Shown here: in pieces, positions 34,965 to 48,308 of the stretch
Layout of the letters: every line of letters begins with the position of its first letter
How positions within the stretch are numbered: position 1 is the first letter of the stretch
DNA from: Oleispirillum sp963668495
GTDB lineage: Bacteria; Pseudomonadota; Alphaproteobacteria; Rhodospirillales; Rhodospirillaceae
Length of the DNA stretch: 64,000 nucleotides
Reading direction: 5' to 3'
Assembly (NCBI GenBank): GCA_963668495.1
Contig: OY764545.1
Location: 558,001-622,000, forward strand
Notes under the pieces: generated by a model
Seen by the model: only the letters and a program-made list of their open reading frames with translations
Told to the model about the DNA's origin: nothing
The model's database searches: none
Translations under genes and position numbers: made by a program

Positions 34965-35815
34965 CGCCCGGTGCGCGACGCAAAGCCGCAAGCTGGGCAA
35001 TTCAGGACAAAGGATACTCGCAACGGCAAGCCTGCGCCTTAGTTGGCTTGGCAACGCGCGTATTTCGTTATGTCTGCCGACGTCCGACAGACCAACCGCT
35101 TCGTCATCGGCTGCGTGAACTCGCGTCTGAACGGCGGCGGTTTGGCTATCGTCGATTGCATGTCATGCTGCAACGCGAAGGCATCCAGATGAACAAGAAG
35201 AAGCTTTACCGCCTGTATAAAGAGGAAGGTTTGACCGTGCGTAAACGTGGCGGACGCAAGCGTGCCGTCGGGACACGTGCGCCTATGACAATCCCACAAG
35301 GTCCAAACCAGAGATGGTCTCTGGATTTTGTTTCTGACAGCCTCAGCGATGGACGGAAGTTCCGAGTTCTATGTGTGATTGATGACTTTACGCGGGAATG
35401 TCTGGCAACCGTCGTGGATACGTCCTTGTCTGGTTTGCGTGTGGCACGCGAACTGGATCGTATTGCCATGATGCGCGGTTATCCGTGCATGATTGTTAGT
35501 GATAATGGCACCGAGTTCACATCAAACGCCATGCTGAAATGGCAGGAGGATCGGAAAGTCGAGTGGCATTACATTGCGCCGGGCAAGCCAATGCAGAACG
35601 GGTTTGTGGAAAGTTTTAACGGACGGTTACGGGATGAATGCCTGAATGAACACCTATTTGATACCCTGCGCCATGCCCGCCGCTTGATTGCGGCATGGCG
35701 CAGTGACTACAATCATCAACGCCCTCATCCCAGTCTTGGCGGACTGACACCGAGGGAATATGCAACCCGGTCAAACATGGACCAAATTAGGAACATCACT
35801 AACCTAGCCGTGTGA
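34958..35815 (+). CDS. IS3-family transposase OrfB (DDE integrase core)
   Basis: The frame is open from the slippery site and begins LLTPGARRKAASWAIQ, so the product is normally made as an OrfAB fusion. The HTH_21 segment RFGYRRLHVMLQREGI precedes the rve integrase core. The catalytic triad is WSLDFV (D), IVSDNGTEF (D) and FVESFNGRLRDE (E), so the transposase looks intact. An internal GTG/ATG-type start at 35048 would omit the first 30 residues. Confidence 0.92.
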   Translation, partial: LLTPGARRKAASWAIQDKGYSQRQACALVGLATRVFRYVCRRPTDQPLRHRLRELASERRRFGYRRLHVMLQREGIQMNKKKLYRLYKEEGLTVRKRGGRKRAVGTRAPMTIPQGPNQRWSLDFVSDSLSDGRKFRVLCVIDDFTRECLATVVDTSLSGLRVARELDRIAMMRGYPCMIVSDNGTEFTSNAMLKWQEDRKVEWHYIAPGKPMQNGFVESFNGRLRDECLNEHLFDTLRHARRLIAAWRSDYNHQRPHPSLGGLTPREYATRSNMDQIRNITNLAV

Positions 35816-35835
35816 ACAATTAGGGGAGCACGTCA

Positions 35836-36392
<557 letters not shown>

Positions 36393-36423
36393 GTTATAGT
36401 TATGTGTTCAAGGGAGTGTTTGT

Positions 36424-36462
36424 ATCATAAACAAAACGCCTTAGCGTAGGCTTTGGCGTTTG
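36424..36462 (-). terminator. Hairpin between 5S rRNA and tRNA-fMet
   Basis: On the minus strand CAAACGCC and GGCGTTTTG pair around a 14-base loop and are followed by TTTATG. It looks like a terminator or a processing site, so tRNA-fMet may be expressed by read-through. Confidence 0.6.
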
Positions 36463-36507
36463 TATTTATGTTTGATGTGCTGGAATATCATGTAGCGGGC
36501 TTTGAAG

Positions 36508-36624
36508 GCCTGGCAGCGACTTACTCTCCCACACCTTAAGATGCAGTACCATCAGCGCAAAGAGGTTTCACGGTCGAGTTCGAGATGGGATCGGGTGGTG
36601 CACTCTTGCCATAACCACCAAGCC
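36508..36624 (-). rRNA. 5S ribosomal RNA
   Basis: The minus strand starts GGCTTGGTGGTTATGGC and ends GTCGCTGCCAGGCC; the ends form the 5S helix I (GGCTTGG with CCAGGCC). The conserved core CCCGATCCCATCTCGAACTC is present. The length is about 117 nt. Confidence 0.95.
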
Positions 36625-36690
36625 ATCAAAGCCCGCGTTTTCATAATTTGTGAGAGTATCTGATTTTAAGTTGAGCTTGTTTCTGCAAGG

Positions 36691-39432
<2,742 letters not shown>

Positions 39433-39729
39433 TTCCTTGCAGAAACAAACTCAACCCAAGAAGAGTTTGTCTGCGCATATCAAAAGTGCCTACTAATTCA
39501 CTTCCAATATGCATACTCTACTCATTCTCATGTATCCTAAGATACACAAGTAGATCAGATGTTAGACTCTCATACAAATTATGCACATTACAGGCTCATT
39601 GCCTAAACAATGAGTTTGCAATGTAATGCATGATATTCTCTTCACAATGTCAAACAGCCTGGCCATATGGCCATACCCTTGAACAGGGATCTCGGATCAA
39701 AACTCAAACAAAACACAGCATGTAAAGAA

Positions 39730-39805
39730 TGGTGGAGGCGGACGGGATCGAACCGACGACCTGAAGCTTGCAAAGCTACCGCTCTCCCAACTGAGCTACG
39801 CCCCC
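39730..39805 (-). tRNA. tRNA-Ala (anticodon TGC)
   Basis: The minus strand begins GGGGGCGTAGCTCAG, has the anticodon loop TTTGCAA and the T-arm GTCGGTTCGATCCCGTC, and ends CGCCTCC-A-CCA. It lies in the 16S-23S spacer. Confidence 0.97.
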
Positions 39806-39828
39806 GATAATTCTTCACTACAAAAGCT

Positions 39829-39905
<77 letters not shown>

Positions 39906-40030
39906 AGTCGACACGCCATTAACCGCGTCTTGGAGTTTTGGAAAAAGGGATACGTGAACGGCGATACATCTCACCAAATCACATGACAGTCTTCTATATT
40001 CCAGTCCAAATCAATGGCCGGAACTTCCTT

Positions 40031-41521
<1,491 letters not shown>

Positions 41522-41708
41522 TTTCCCGATACTCGATCGAAAAATCCCAAAGCTAAATCCTGCGCATTCTCAAAGTCATTGCGAAGTCTTGACCATAAAG
41601 GCCAAGCCGTCACAAAACTGTCTGAGATACACAAAACAGCTTCGTTTCGTCATACTACCCGACAAAACATATCGCCGCTCGCGTATCCCTTCTTCTTCCG
41701 ATCCACAA

Positions 41709-41718
41709 TGTCAAAGAA
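41709..41718 (-). promoter_or_regulatory. rRNA boxA antitermination element
   Basis: The minus strand reads TTCTTTGACA, close to the consensus boxA of rRNA leaders, about 190 bases before the 16S gene. It should load the NusB-S10 antitermination complex. Confidence 0.55.
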
Positions 41719-41814
41719 CGTTTAGTCGCGAGAACCGCAACAAGGACAAAAGCCCCGAATTTCCTAACCCTCAGCAGCCCCGGTCCAGAGAACCTCACCG
41801 CGTCGGGAGGCCAG

Positions 41815-41843
41815 TTTCTAGACCCTCATCAAAACCAAGTCAA
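41815..41843 (-). promoter_or_regulatory. Candidate rRNA operon promoter
   Basis: On the minus strand TTGACT (41843-41838) and TAGAAA (41820-41815) are separated by 17 bases, about 300 bases upstream of 16S and upstream of boxA. The A/T-rich run GAAAAGTGATTTTTTT just upstream could be an UP element. The rest of 41522-42060 is leader and spacer without a supportable gene. Confidence 0.55.
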
Positions 41844-42060
41844 ACACTTTCTAACAAAAAAAATCACTTTTCATAAACCCAACCCTACACACCGCACAGA
41901 CCCTCACCAATTCGTATCTTCCAGTTCTGTCGACACCCAACCCTAAAACCCTATTCCCACCAAAATTCCTGCAATTCCAAGGCACAAAACCAAACCCAAT
42001 TACAGAATCTAAACCAATACTCACGCCGCAGAACGCGCAGGGAACGCACATCACGTAACG

Positions 42061-42873
42061 CTATGAGAAATCCAGAACCTGCTGCACTGACGCAATGAAC
42101 TCAGCATCAGGGGGGAGGATATCTCGGTCTCCTATATGTGTGACGGACCGCAAAGATAGGGCATTGACCATAATCGCCGCCGTTACCTCAGCCAGATCAA
42201 CACACTCCAACCGCTGTTCACGCACCAATCCGGTAGCAATAAGGCTTGCCCGTGCCGTTCCCGGCAACGCACCGTCTATCACTGGTGGCGTGACCCATTC
42301 CCCCATGTACTGAAACAGTAAATTGCCAACGCTGGTTTCCGCCACTCGCCCGGCCGTGTTTAAAAGGATGCCATCATCGGCACCGGCCTCCTCGGCTTCC
42401 ATTCGGGCAAGAATGTTATCAAGGTAATTTAAGGTCTTAATACGATAGAGTGGTGAATGCTCATTTCGACGAGTCACTGTCACCACATGCAAGCGCATGG
42501 GAGTCTGTGCCAGAACCATGGGCGAGGCTGTTATGATGACATTAATAAAGGGATTTTGGGGCGGGGCTACACCACGTTGGCCTTCGCCACGCGTGACGGT
42601 CACACGGACCACGCCATCACGTACCTGATTCGCAGCAATAAGCGCACGGATATCATTCTGCAATTCCTGCCCGGGGACAGCAAACCCCAACATGTCTGCC
42701 CCAGCCCGCAAGCGGGTTAAGTGTGCGGATAGGGCCAGCGGTTCATTTTCTTTCACTCGGATGGTTTCAAAGAGCCCATCACCCAGTAACAAGCCACGAT
42801 CCGTTATCCCGACCGACGCATTGACCCTTGCCACCATGCGCCCGTTCAAGCATGCAAACTCACCCATTCTCAC
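42061..42873 (-). CDS. pabC: Class IV aminotransferase, probable aminodeoxychorismate lyase
   Basis: A 270-residue fold-type IV PLP enzyme. The lysine expected to bind PLP is in YRIKTLNYLDNILAR, and the substrate-binding segment is GLLLGDGLFETIR. The family includes aminodeoxychorismate lyase, D-amino acid transaminase and branched-chain transaminase. Position 10 bases after pabB favours PabC, which releases p-aminobenzoate and pyruvate from aminodeoxychorismate. It is the last gene of the operon. Confidence 0.85.
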   Translation of the reverse strand: MRMGEFACLNGRMVARVNASVGITDRGLLLGDGLFETIRVKENEPLALSAHLTRLRAGADMLGFAVPGQELQNDIRALIAANQVRDGVVRVTVTRGEGQRGVAPPQNPFINVIITASPMVLAQTPMRLHVVTVTRRNEHSPLYRIKTLNYLDNILARMEAEEAGADDGILLNTAGRVAETSVGNLLFQYMGEWVTPPVIDGALPGTARASLIATGLVREQRLECVDLAEVTAAIMVNALSLRSVTHIGDRDILPPDAEFIASVQQVLDFS

Positions 42874-42882
42874 GCCCTATAA

Positions 42883-44256
42883 CTACAGCCCCACACTCTG
42901 TAAGATCGCCGGGTTTGGCTCAACCGTTCTAAGCATTGCCGCAGCCTTGACCAAAGTCTCGCGATATTCATCGGCAGGAACCGAATCCGAGACAATCCCA
43001 CCCCCGGCGGAAACCGAAAGTGTATCACCATCCACGAGCATAGTGCGAATCCCGATTGCGGTATCCATTGCCCCGTTATCGCCGAACCAACCGAAACCAC
43101 CGCAATATGCACCGCGCCGCATCGCTTCAAGTTCGTGAATAATTTCCATGGCCCGAATCTTGGGAGCCCCGGTGATAGATCCACCGGGAAACGCCTGACG
43201 CAAAACTTCTAGACTGGCAATAGAGTCTTGCGGCTCGGAAGTCACCGCTGAAACCAGGTGATGCACCGTTGCATAAGATTCGATTTGCCACAGCTCCGGC
43301 ACCTGCACACTTCCGACTTTTGCCGTGCGCGACAGATCATTACGCAGCAAATCCACAATCATCAGATTCTCGGCCCGGTCTTTGATGCTGTGGCGCAGTT
43401 CCTCTGCCAATTTGCGATCTTTTACCGGATCAGCGCTGCGGGGGCGCGTACCCTTAATCGGACGAGTTTCCACATGGCGCACACCATCGACAACATCAAT
43501 ACGCAAGAATCGCTCCGGCGATGAAGAAACCACCGCGCGCTCCGCATCCACTGCAAAATAGGCCGCAAACGGTGCCGGATTACTCCGGCAAAGTTTACGA
43601 AACAAACCGAAGGCCGACATGCCAGATGGGCGAGGAGCCGTCAAACGTTGCGCAATGTTTGCTTGGAAGATGTCCCCGGCACGGATGTATTCCAAAGTGC
43701 GGCGGATGCGCGACTCATAGTCTTCTTGTGTCCAGTCTGCCGTCCATTGCGTTGCCCCCCAACTTTCCGTCGGCAAAGTATCAGGTGCCGCATGGATTTC
43801 GTCTATGCAGGCTTGCGCACGTTGGTGGGCCAGATGCGACCATTTCTGATCTTCCATTGCCGGATCACCAACCGCAAGCACAGCCGCAGTCTTGGTCGGC
43901 AAATGAAACACGGCCACGGCATCAAAAAAACCAACCAACATGTCCGGCAAAGTCGGACCATTGGCACATGGCTCCGGCAGGCTTTCCACCTGTCCACCCA
44001 GCTCGTAGCCCAAATACCCCATGCCCCCGCATCCAAACGGCCCAAACGGGACAGAGGCAGCAGATTGCCGCTTCGCCAGCACGGCTTGAAGGTCGGCAAA
44101 ACCTGAAGAAATCAATTGTGACGGAGATAAACCAAGAAAAGCATACTCACCACCAATCAACATTGCAGCCCCGGAGCGCAACGCCGCCGGAGCAAACACG
44201 GCAAACGGATCACGCCAAGCAAATGGCATAACAACAGGAGATTGGAAAAGAGCCAC
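42883..44256 (-). CDS. pabB: Aminodeoxychorismate synthase component I
   Basis: A chorismate-binding enzyme of about 457 residues. Signature parts are IRRTLEYIRAGDIFQANIAQR, quoted in parts as YIRAGDIFQANIAQR, plus SSSPERFLRID, PIKGTRPRS and FPGGSITGAPKIRAMEII. It has no glutamine amidotransferase domain, so it needs a separate PabA/TrpG or free ammonia. The KGTRP motif with lysine supports PabB over anthranilate synthase. I chose the GTG at 44256 (AGG 8 bases upstream); a TTG at 44262 is possible. With pabC it makes p-aminobenzoate for folate. Confidence 0.9.
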   Translation of the reverse strand: MALFQSPVVMPFAWRDPFAVFAPAALRSGAAMLIGGEYAFLGLSPSQLISSGFADLQAVLAKRQSAASVPFGPFGCGGMGYLGYELGGQVESLPEPCANGPTLPDMLVGFFDAVAVFHLPTKTAAVLAVGDPAMEDQKWSHLAHQRAQACIDEIHAAPDTLPTESWGATQWTADWTQEDYESRIRRTLEYIRAGDIFQANIAQRLTAPRPSGMSAFGLFRKLCRSNPAPFAAYFAVDAERAVVSSSPERFLRIDVVDGVRHVETRPIKGTRPRSADPVKDRKLAEELRHSIKDRAENLMIVDLLRNDLSRTAKVGSVQVPELWQIESYATVHHLVSAVTSEPQDSIASLEVLRQAFPGGSITGAPKIRAMEIIHELEAMRRGAYCGGFGWFGDNGAMDTAIGIRTMLVDGDTLSVSAGGGIVSDSVPADEYRETLVKAAAMLRTVEPNPAILQSVGL

Positions 44257-44265
44257 GGACAACGC

Positions 44266-45249
44266 CTACAAATTCGGGAGCACGCGATCCGGTGGACGGT
44301 GCCCATCAACAAAGGTTTTAATATTGATCAAAACCTTTTGTCCCATTTCCGTGCGAGCCTCTACCGTTGCCGACCCCAAGTGCGGCATCAGGACCACGTT
44401 TTCAAGGTCAAGGAATCTGGGGTTCACTTTTGGCTCATTTTGAAAAACATCGAGCGCGGCCCCAGCGATCTTCCGTTCCCGCAGCAAATCTGCCAGCGCA
44501 TCTTCATCAATCACTTCCCCGCGGGCCGTATTGATGACGACCGAAGTCGGGCGCAGTAATGACAAACGATCACGGTTCAACAACAAATGGGTGGACGGAG
44601 TATGCGGACAATGGACTGAAATAATATCCATGCGCGGCAACATTTGGTCCAAATCATCCCAGTACGTTGCTTCCAACGCGTCCTCGACACTTGGGTGCAG
44701 GCGACGACGATTGTGGTAATGAACCGACATGCCAAAGGTCCGCGCCCGTTCTGCCACAGCCTGACCTATACGCCCCATACCGATGATACCAAGGCGTTTG
44801 CCAGACACACGGGTGCCAAGCATTACGGTCGGCCCCCAACCGTCCCACTGCCCACTCCGCAAAAGGCGTTCGCCTTCCATAAGCCGTCGTGGCACAGCCA
44901 GCAACAGAGCCATAGTCATGTCGGCTGTGTCTTCCGTAAGAACATCCGGGGTATTGGTAACGGTCACACCATGCTTTTGCGCAGCATTCACATCAATATG
45001 ATCGGTTCCGGCGCCAAAATTGGCAATCAGGCGGAGCTTACCTTCTGATGCGGCGATGACATCTGCATCGACCATATCTGTAACGGTTGGCACCAGCACT
45101 TCGGCTTCGGTGTCTTTCAACAGGGCCGATAATTCCGCTTTGCTCATACTATGGTCATCAACGCTGAGCCGGACGTCAAACAGCTCTTTCATGCGAGTCT
45201 CAATGGTCTCCGGCAAACGCCGTGTGACGATGACGATGGGTTTTTTCAT
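44266..45249 (-). CDS. D-isomer-specific 2-hydroxyacid dehydrogenase (glyoxylate/hydroxypyruvate reductase-like)
   Basis: A 327-residue NAD(P)-dependent dehydrogenase. The Rossmann motif is GIIGMGRIGQAVAERA. The catalytic residues are the Arg of VINTARGEVID, the Glu of FQNEPKVNP and the His of LMPHLGSAT. GyaR/GhrB-type enzymes reduce glyoxylate or hydroxypyruvate. GGGAGAG lies upstream of the ATG. It is followed by pabB within 10 bases, so the three genes form one operon, although no direct metabolic link to folate is obvious. Confidence 0.9.
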   Translation of the reverse strand: MKKPIVIVTRRLPETIETRMKELFDVRLSVDDHSMSKAELSALLKDTEAEVLVPTVTDMVDADVIAASEGKLRLIANFGAGTDHIDVNAAQKHGVTVTNTPDVLTEDTADMTMALLLAVPRRLMEGERLLRSGQWDGWGPTVMLGTRVSGKRLGIIGMGRIGQAVAERARTFGMSVHYHNRRRLHPSVEDALEATYWDDLDQMLPRMDIISVHCPHTPSTHLLLNRDRLSLLRPTSVVINTARGEVIDEDALADLLRERKIAGAALDVFQNEPKVNPRFLDLENVVLMPHLGSATVEARTEMGQKVLINIKTFVDGHRPPDRVLPNL

Positions 45250-45472
45250 GACGAGTCTCTCCCAAGTCGCGACGAAACCAATACTTCGACCGCACCACGC
45301 ACACTTAGCAATTCAGCCAATTTTTGTCCAGCATACATGGAGTCGGAGACAGCATTTTCAGAGTGAGGGTCTTTTCCCCAAACCGGTTGAGATCATGATG
45401 CGGAACGCGCATAGTATGGCTATAATGACACCCCAACTATCAACAACTCAATCAAAAGGTAAGTATCTTCTC

Positions 45473-45991
45473 ATGAAGTCTGCACTGAAACGCGTCAGTT
45501 TGGGCATGTTGGCTGTTATCGCCTGTGCTGCCATCCTTGGCAGGCCCGAACCCGTTCTGGCCCAGACCAAATCCTCCGTCCACTTGCCTCGATTTGTTTC
45601 GCTACGCGCAACCCGCGTCCACCTGCGGAAAGGACCGGGTATCCGTTTCCCCATTGAATGGGTCTATTTGCAACGTGACCTGCCCATGGAGATTATTCAG
45701 GTATTTGACAACTGGCGTCGCGTTCGTGATTGGCAAGGTACAGAAGGCTGGGTTTATCACAGTATGTTGTCCGGTAAACGTACCTTTCGCGTGACCAAGA
45801 ACCTCACCATACTGCGGCAAAGCCCTGATCCGCGCAGTACTCCGTTGGCGAAACTTGAAACCGGGGTCGTCGGTCGTTTGGAAAGTTGTGCCGCAACTGC
45901 CTCCGTTTGCAAGGTCTCCCTTGGCGGGATGACGGGGTGGTTGCCAAAGTCCGATTTCTGGGGAGCCTATCAGGGGGAAGAGGTGCAATAA
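45473..45991 (+). CDS. Secreted bacterial SH3-domain protein
   Basis: A 172-residue protein with a signal peptide (core VSLGMLAVIACAAIL, cleavage near VLAQ). It contains two SH3-like repeats: RATRVHLRKGPGIRFPIEWV...GTEGWVYHSML, here split, and KNLTILRQSPDPRST...GGMTGWLPKSDFWG. Such domains bind peptidoglycan or proteins in the periplasm. The frame continues upstream to 45020, but the signal peptide marks 45473 as the start. It is transcribed divergently from the dehydrogenase operon; 45250-45472 holds only promoter DNA. Confidence 0.85.
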   Translation: MKSALKRVSLGMLAVIACAAILGRPEPVLAQTKSSVHLPRFVSLRATRVHLRKGPGIRFPIEWVYLQRDLPMEIIQVFDNWRRVRDWQGTEGWVYHSMLSGKRTFRVTKNLTILRQSPDPRSTPLAKLETGVVGRLESCAATASVCKVSLGGMTGWLPKSDFWGAYQGEEVQ

Positions 45992-46016
45992 TCCTCTTCA
46001 TCTTTTTCGCTTACGC

Positions 46017-46044
46017 AAAAGGGACCCAACCGGGTCCCTTTTTT
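46017..46044. terminator. Bidirectional terminator between SH3 gene and irr
   Basis: AAAAGGGACCC and GGGTCCCTTTTTT form a stem with a 4-base loop. It has A- and T-runs on the two sides and lies between two converging genes. Confidence 0.92.
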
Positions 46045-46063
46045 GCATGTGCGCGCAAACAAA

Positions 46064-46483
46064 TTACGCGTCTTGCAAACGGACGATCACGTCGACCCGT
46101 TTCAATTTTTTTCCCTCAGGAACCGGAACGTGTCCTGTAACCTGAAGCGTATTTGCAGGAACATCTTCCAACACACCAGTGGCTTCATCAAAGTAATGAT
46201 GGTGACCAGACATGTTGGTGTCAAAATAAGAAGAGCCGGAGTCCACAACAATTTCACGGAGCAACCCAGCCTCAGTAAACTGATGCAAGGTATTGTAAAT
46301 TGTCGCTAAAGAGACACGGATACTTTCTTCCAAAGCTTCTTTATGCAGCATCTCGGCGGTAATATGGCGGTCTGGATTCTCAAACAACAGCTTCGCCAAC
46401 GCCATGCGTTGACGGGTTGGGCGCAAATTAACAGAGCGCAATTGCTCCAATACTTGCGAGAAAGGCCGATTTTGATTACGCAT
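46064..46483 (-). CDS. irr: Fur-family iron response regulator Irr
   Basis: A 139-residue Fur-type protein with a winged helix (LRPTRQRMALAKLLF) and the motif ATIYNTLHQFTEAGLL. The metal site has the triple-His stretch MSGHHHYF, where Irr proteins bind haem. The C-terminal cysteines of classical Fur are absent, which supports Irr. Irr controls haem synthesis and iron uptake in alphaproteobacteria. I chose the ATG at 46483 (GAGG 5 bases upstream); a GTG two codons earlier overlaps that site. Confidence 0.85.
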   Translation of the reverse strand: MRNQNRPFSQVLEQLRSVNLRPTRQRMALAKLLFENPDRHITAEMLHKEALEESIRVSLATIYNTLHQFTEAGLLREIVVDSGSSYFDTNMSGHHHYFDEATGVLEDVPANTLQVTGHVPVPEGKKLKRVDVIVRLQDA

Positions 46484-46573
46484 ATTCACCTCGGTGCGCG
46501 AAATTGACTTTTGCCAATTCCTTTAATTCAATACATCTTGTTGCAGATTATTTCTAAAAAAGCGCATAAATGC

Positions 46574-46614
46574 AATAAAAGAAGCCGTCAAATTGTCCAT
46601 TTGGCGGCTTCTTG
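46574..46614 (-). terminator. Terminator of the flavin oxidoreductase gene
   Basis: On the minus strand AAGAAGCCGCCAAA and TTTGACGGCTTCTT pair along 14 bp with one G-T pair, followed by TTATT. It lies 27 bases after the stop codon. Confidence 0.88.
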
Positions 46615-46640
46615 TTTACAATGTTATGTAAAACCTGCGG

Positions 46641-48041
46641 TTAACCGCCGGCAACGATCCGTTCTACCAGCTCTTTAACCGTCGGAATATGCCCCCCGGC
46701 ATAGAACGGATCGGTTTTAAAGCGGTGGGCGTTATGGCCTGCAAACATCAATTCGTTTTCCACGTCATTGGTATGCGCGATGTTTTGCAGCGTTTTCTGA
46801 ATACAGAAGGAACGCGGATCAGCACGGCGACCCGTGCTGTGGTCCTCAGAATGCTGGTTCCAGTTAGAGAACTGACATTGGGACAAACAGCCCATGCAAT
46901 CGGCTTGATCCTTAACGATTTGACGGCCGCTGATCGGCGTCACGAATACAGCCGCTTCATCCGGGGTTCGCAATGGTTCCGTGAACCCTGCCGCCATCCA
47001 TGCCTCTGCCTTTGGCTTATCCTCTGGCTTGACATACAAAATGCGGCCGCGGCGACCATAAGCTACTTCGGCGCTGAAATCCTCATCCGCTTCGTTGCGA
47101 ACCGGAATTTGCCGTTCAGAGCGTCCGACCAAATCATTTAGGAAATCATTCTTGACCGCAGAAGAATAAAACCCGGTCGGGCTGAAACGATGCAGCAACA
47201 CATCACCCGGTTCGAGTTCCAATAAACGTTGCTTCCACGCCATCGGAATTGGGCTTTCCTGCGTCAACAACGGACGCGTGCCAAATTGGAAGGCGATCGG
47301 GCCCAATTCAGGATTATCGATCCAATCTTGCCAATCCGCCAATGACCAGACCCCACCCGCCATAATGATCGGTGTGGACTCCAAACCAACAGAACGCATT
47401 TCCTGACGCAGTTGCAAAACCCGCGGATACGGATCTTCCGGCGTGAACGGATCTTCACTGTTGGACAGTCCATTATGCCCACCGGCAAGCCATGGATCTT
47501 CATAGACCACACCACCAAGCCATTCCGGCTGCTTGTTATAGGAACGTTTCCACAACGCCCGGAAAGCACGACCAGAGGACACAATTGGATAATAGTAAAT
47601 GCCGAAGCGTGCTGCGATCTCGGACACCTTGTACGGCATGCCCGCACCACAGGTCACACCGTGAACCAGTCCTTTTGCTCCTTCCAGAATTCCTTCCAGA
47701 ATCGGCTCACAACCGCCCATCTCCCACAAGACATTCATGTGGATACGACCCTGACCGCCAGAAATATCATGGGCGATTTTGGCCTGAGCGATGCCGCCGG
47801 CAACACCGAATTTAATAAGTTCCTGATGACGCTCTGCTCGGGTCTTCCCCGTATAGACGACCGGAACAATGTTTCCGTTTTCGTCGTAATAGTCAGCGTT
47901 CACACCGGAAAACGTGCCAACACCACCAGTAGCGGCCCACGCACCCGCACTTTGACCAGTGGATACGGCAATGCCCTTACCGCCTTCAACCAAAGGCAAA
48001 ACGGACTTACCCGAAATCACAAGTTTATTGAGGGCTTTCAC
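46641..48041 (-). CDS. NAD(P)H-dependent flavin oxidoreductase (nitronate monooxygenase family) with Cys-rich C-terminus
   Basis: A 466-residue FMN protein. The N-terminal barrel shows GGVGTFSG, GVTCGAGMPYKV, PIIMAGGVWSLADWQ and FQFGTRPLLTQ, which build the FMN phosphate site of the 2-nitropropane dioxygenase family. The C-terminal ~100 residues carry DCMGCLSQCQFSNW and a further Cys in RSFCIQ. They could hold a metal or Fe-S centre not found in typical members. I chose the GTG at 48041 (GGAG 9 bases upstream) because it matches the usual N-terminus KALNKLVISGK; a TTG at 48065 is possible. The substrate is unknown. Confidence 0.85.
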   Translation of the reverse strand: MKALNKLVISGKSVLPLVEGGKGIAVSTGQSAGAWAATGGVGTFSGVNADYYDENGNIVPVVYTGKTRAERHQELIKFGVAGGIAQAKIAHDISGGQGRIHMNVLWEMGGCEPILEGILEGAKGLVHGVTCGAGMPYKVSEIAARFGIYYYPIVSSGRAFRALWKRSYNKQPEWLGGVVYEDPWLAGGHNGLSNSEDPFTPEDPYPRVLQLRQEMRSVGLESTPIIMAGGVWSLADWQDWIDNPELGPIAFQFGTRPLLTQESPIPMAWKQRLLELEPGDVLLHRFSPTGFYSSAVKNDFLNDLVGRSERQIPVRNEADEDFSAEVAYGRRGRILYVKPEDKPKAEAWMAAGFTEPLRTPDEAAVFVTPISGRQIVKDQADCMGCLSQCQFSNWNQHSEDHSTGRRADPRSFCIQKTLQNIAHTNDVENELMFAGHNAHRFKTDPFYAGGHIPTVKELVERIVAGG

Positions 48042-48266
48042 GCCACCAATCTCCACCCGAGCCAACGCACCGGAGGTCCGGCAGTTGGAATTTCAACACA
48101 CACACCGAAGACACGCCTATGCGTTCTTGGCGACGACTGCTGCGCGACCCCCTACATAGCTCTCTGGCTTTTGGCGGCAGCCTACCTATCGGCAGTGAGG
48201 AACGTGTACCCCAGCCTTCACAGAATTGCAACGAAGACAAGGGAAAGACGCCCATCATTTTCATGA

Positions 48267-48300
48267 TTCACCGCCACCCCAAAACGGGATGGCGGTGAAT
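48267..48300 (-). terminator. Hairpin downstream of pnp
   Basis: ATTCACCGCCA and TGGCGGTGAAT form an 11-bp stem extended by CCC/GGG. It lies 9 bases after the pnp stop. The following minus-strand sequence lacks a T-run, so it may stabilise the 3' end. The remaining gap to 48041 shows nothing else. Confidence 0.6.
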
Positions 48301-48308
48301 TCAACAGC

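Larger units (their letters stand above)
34633..35835 (+). mobile_element. IS3-family insertion sequence, IS407-like
   Basis: The element is about 1203 bp. The left end TGACGTGCCCCC and the right end, which on the minus strand reads TGACGTGCTCCCC, form imperfect terminal inverted repeats with TG...CA tips. It encodes orfA and orfB with a -1 frameshift signal between them. The 4 bases flanking it (GAAC on the left, ATGC on the right) are not a duplication, although IS407-group elements usually make a 4-bp one. It sits between two recombinase remnants. Confidence 0.88.

Noticed and set aside
46490..46573. Iron-control (ICE-like) box upstream of irr
   Set aside because: Only a half match (TTTAGAAATAATCT) is visible, too weak to call.
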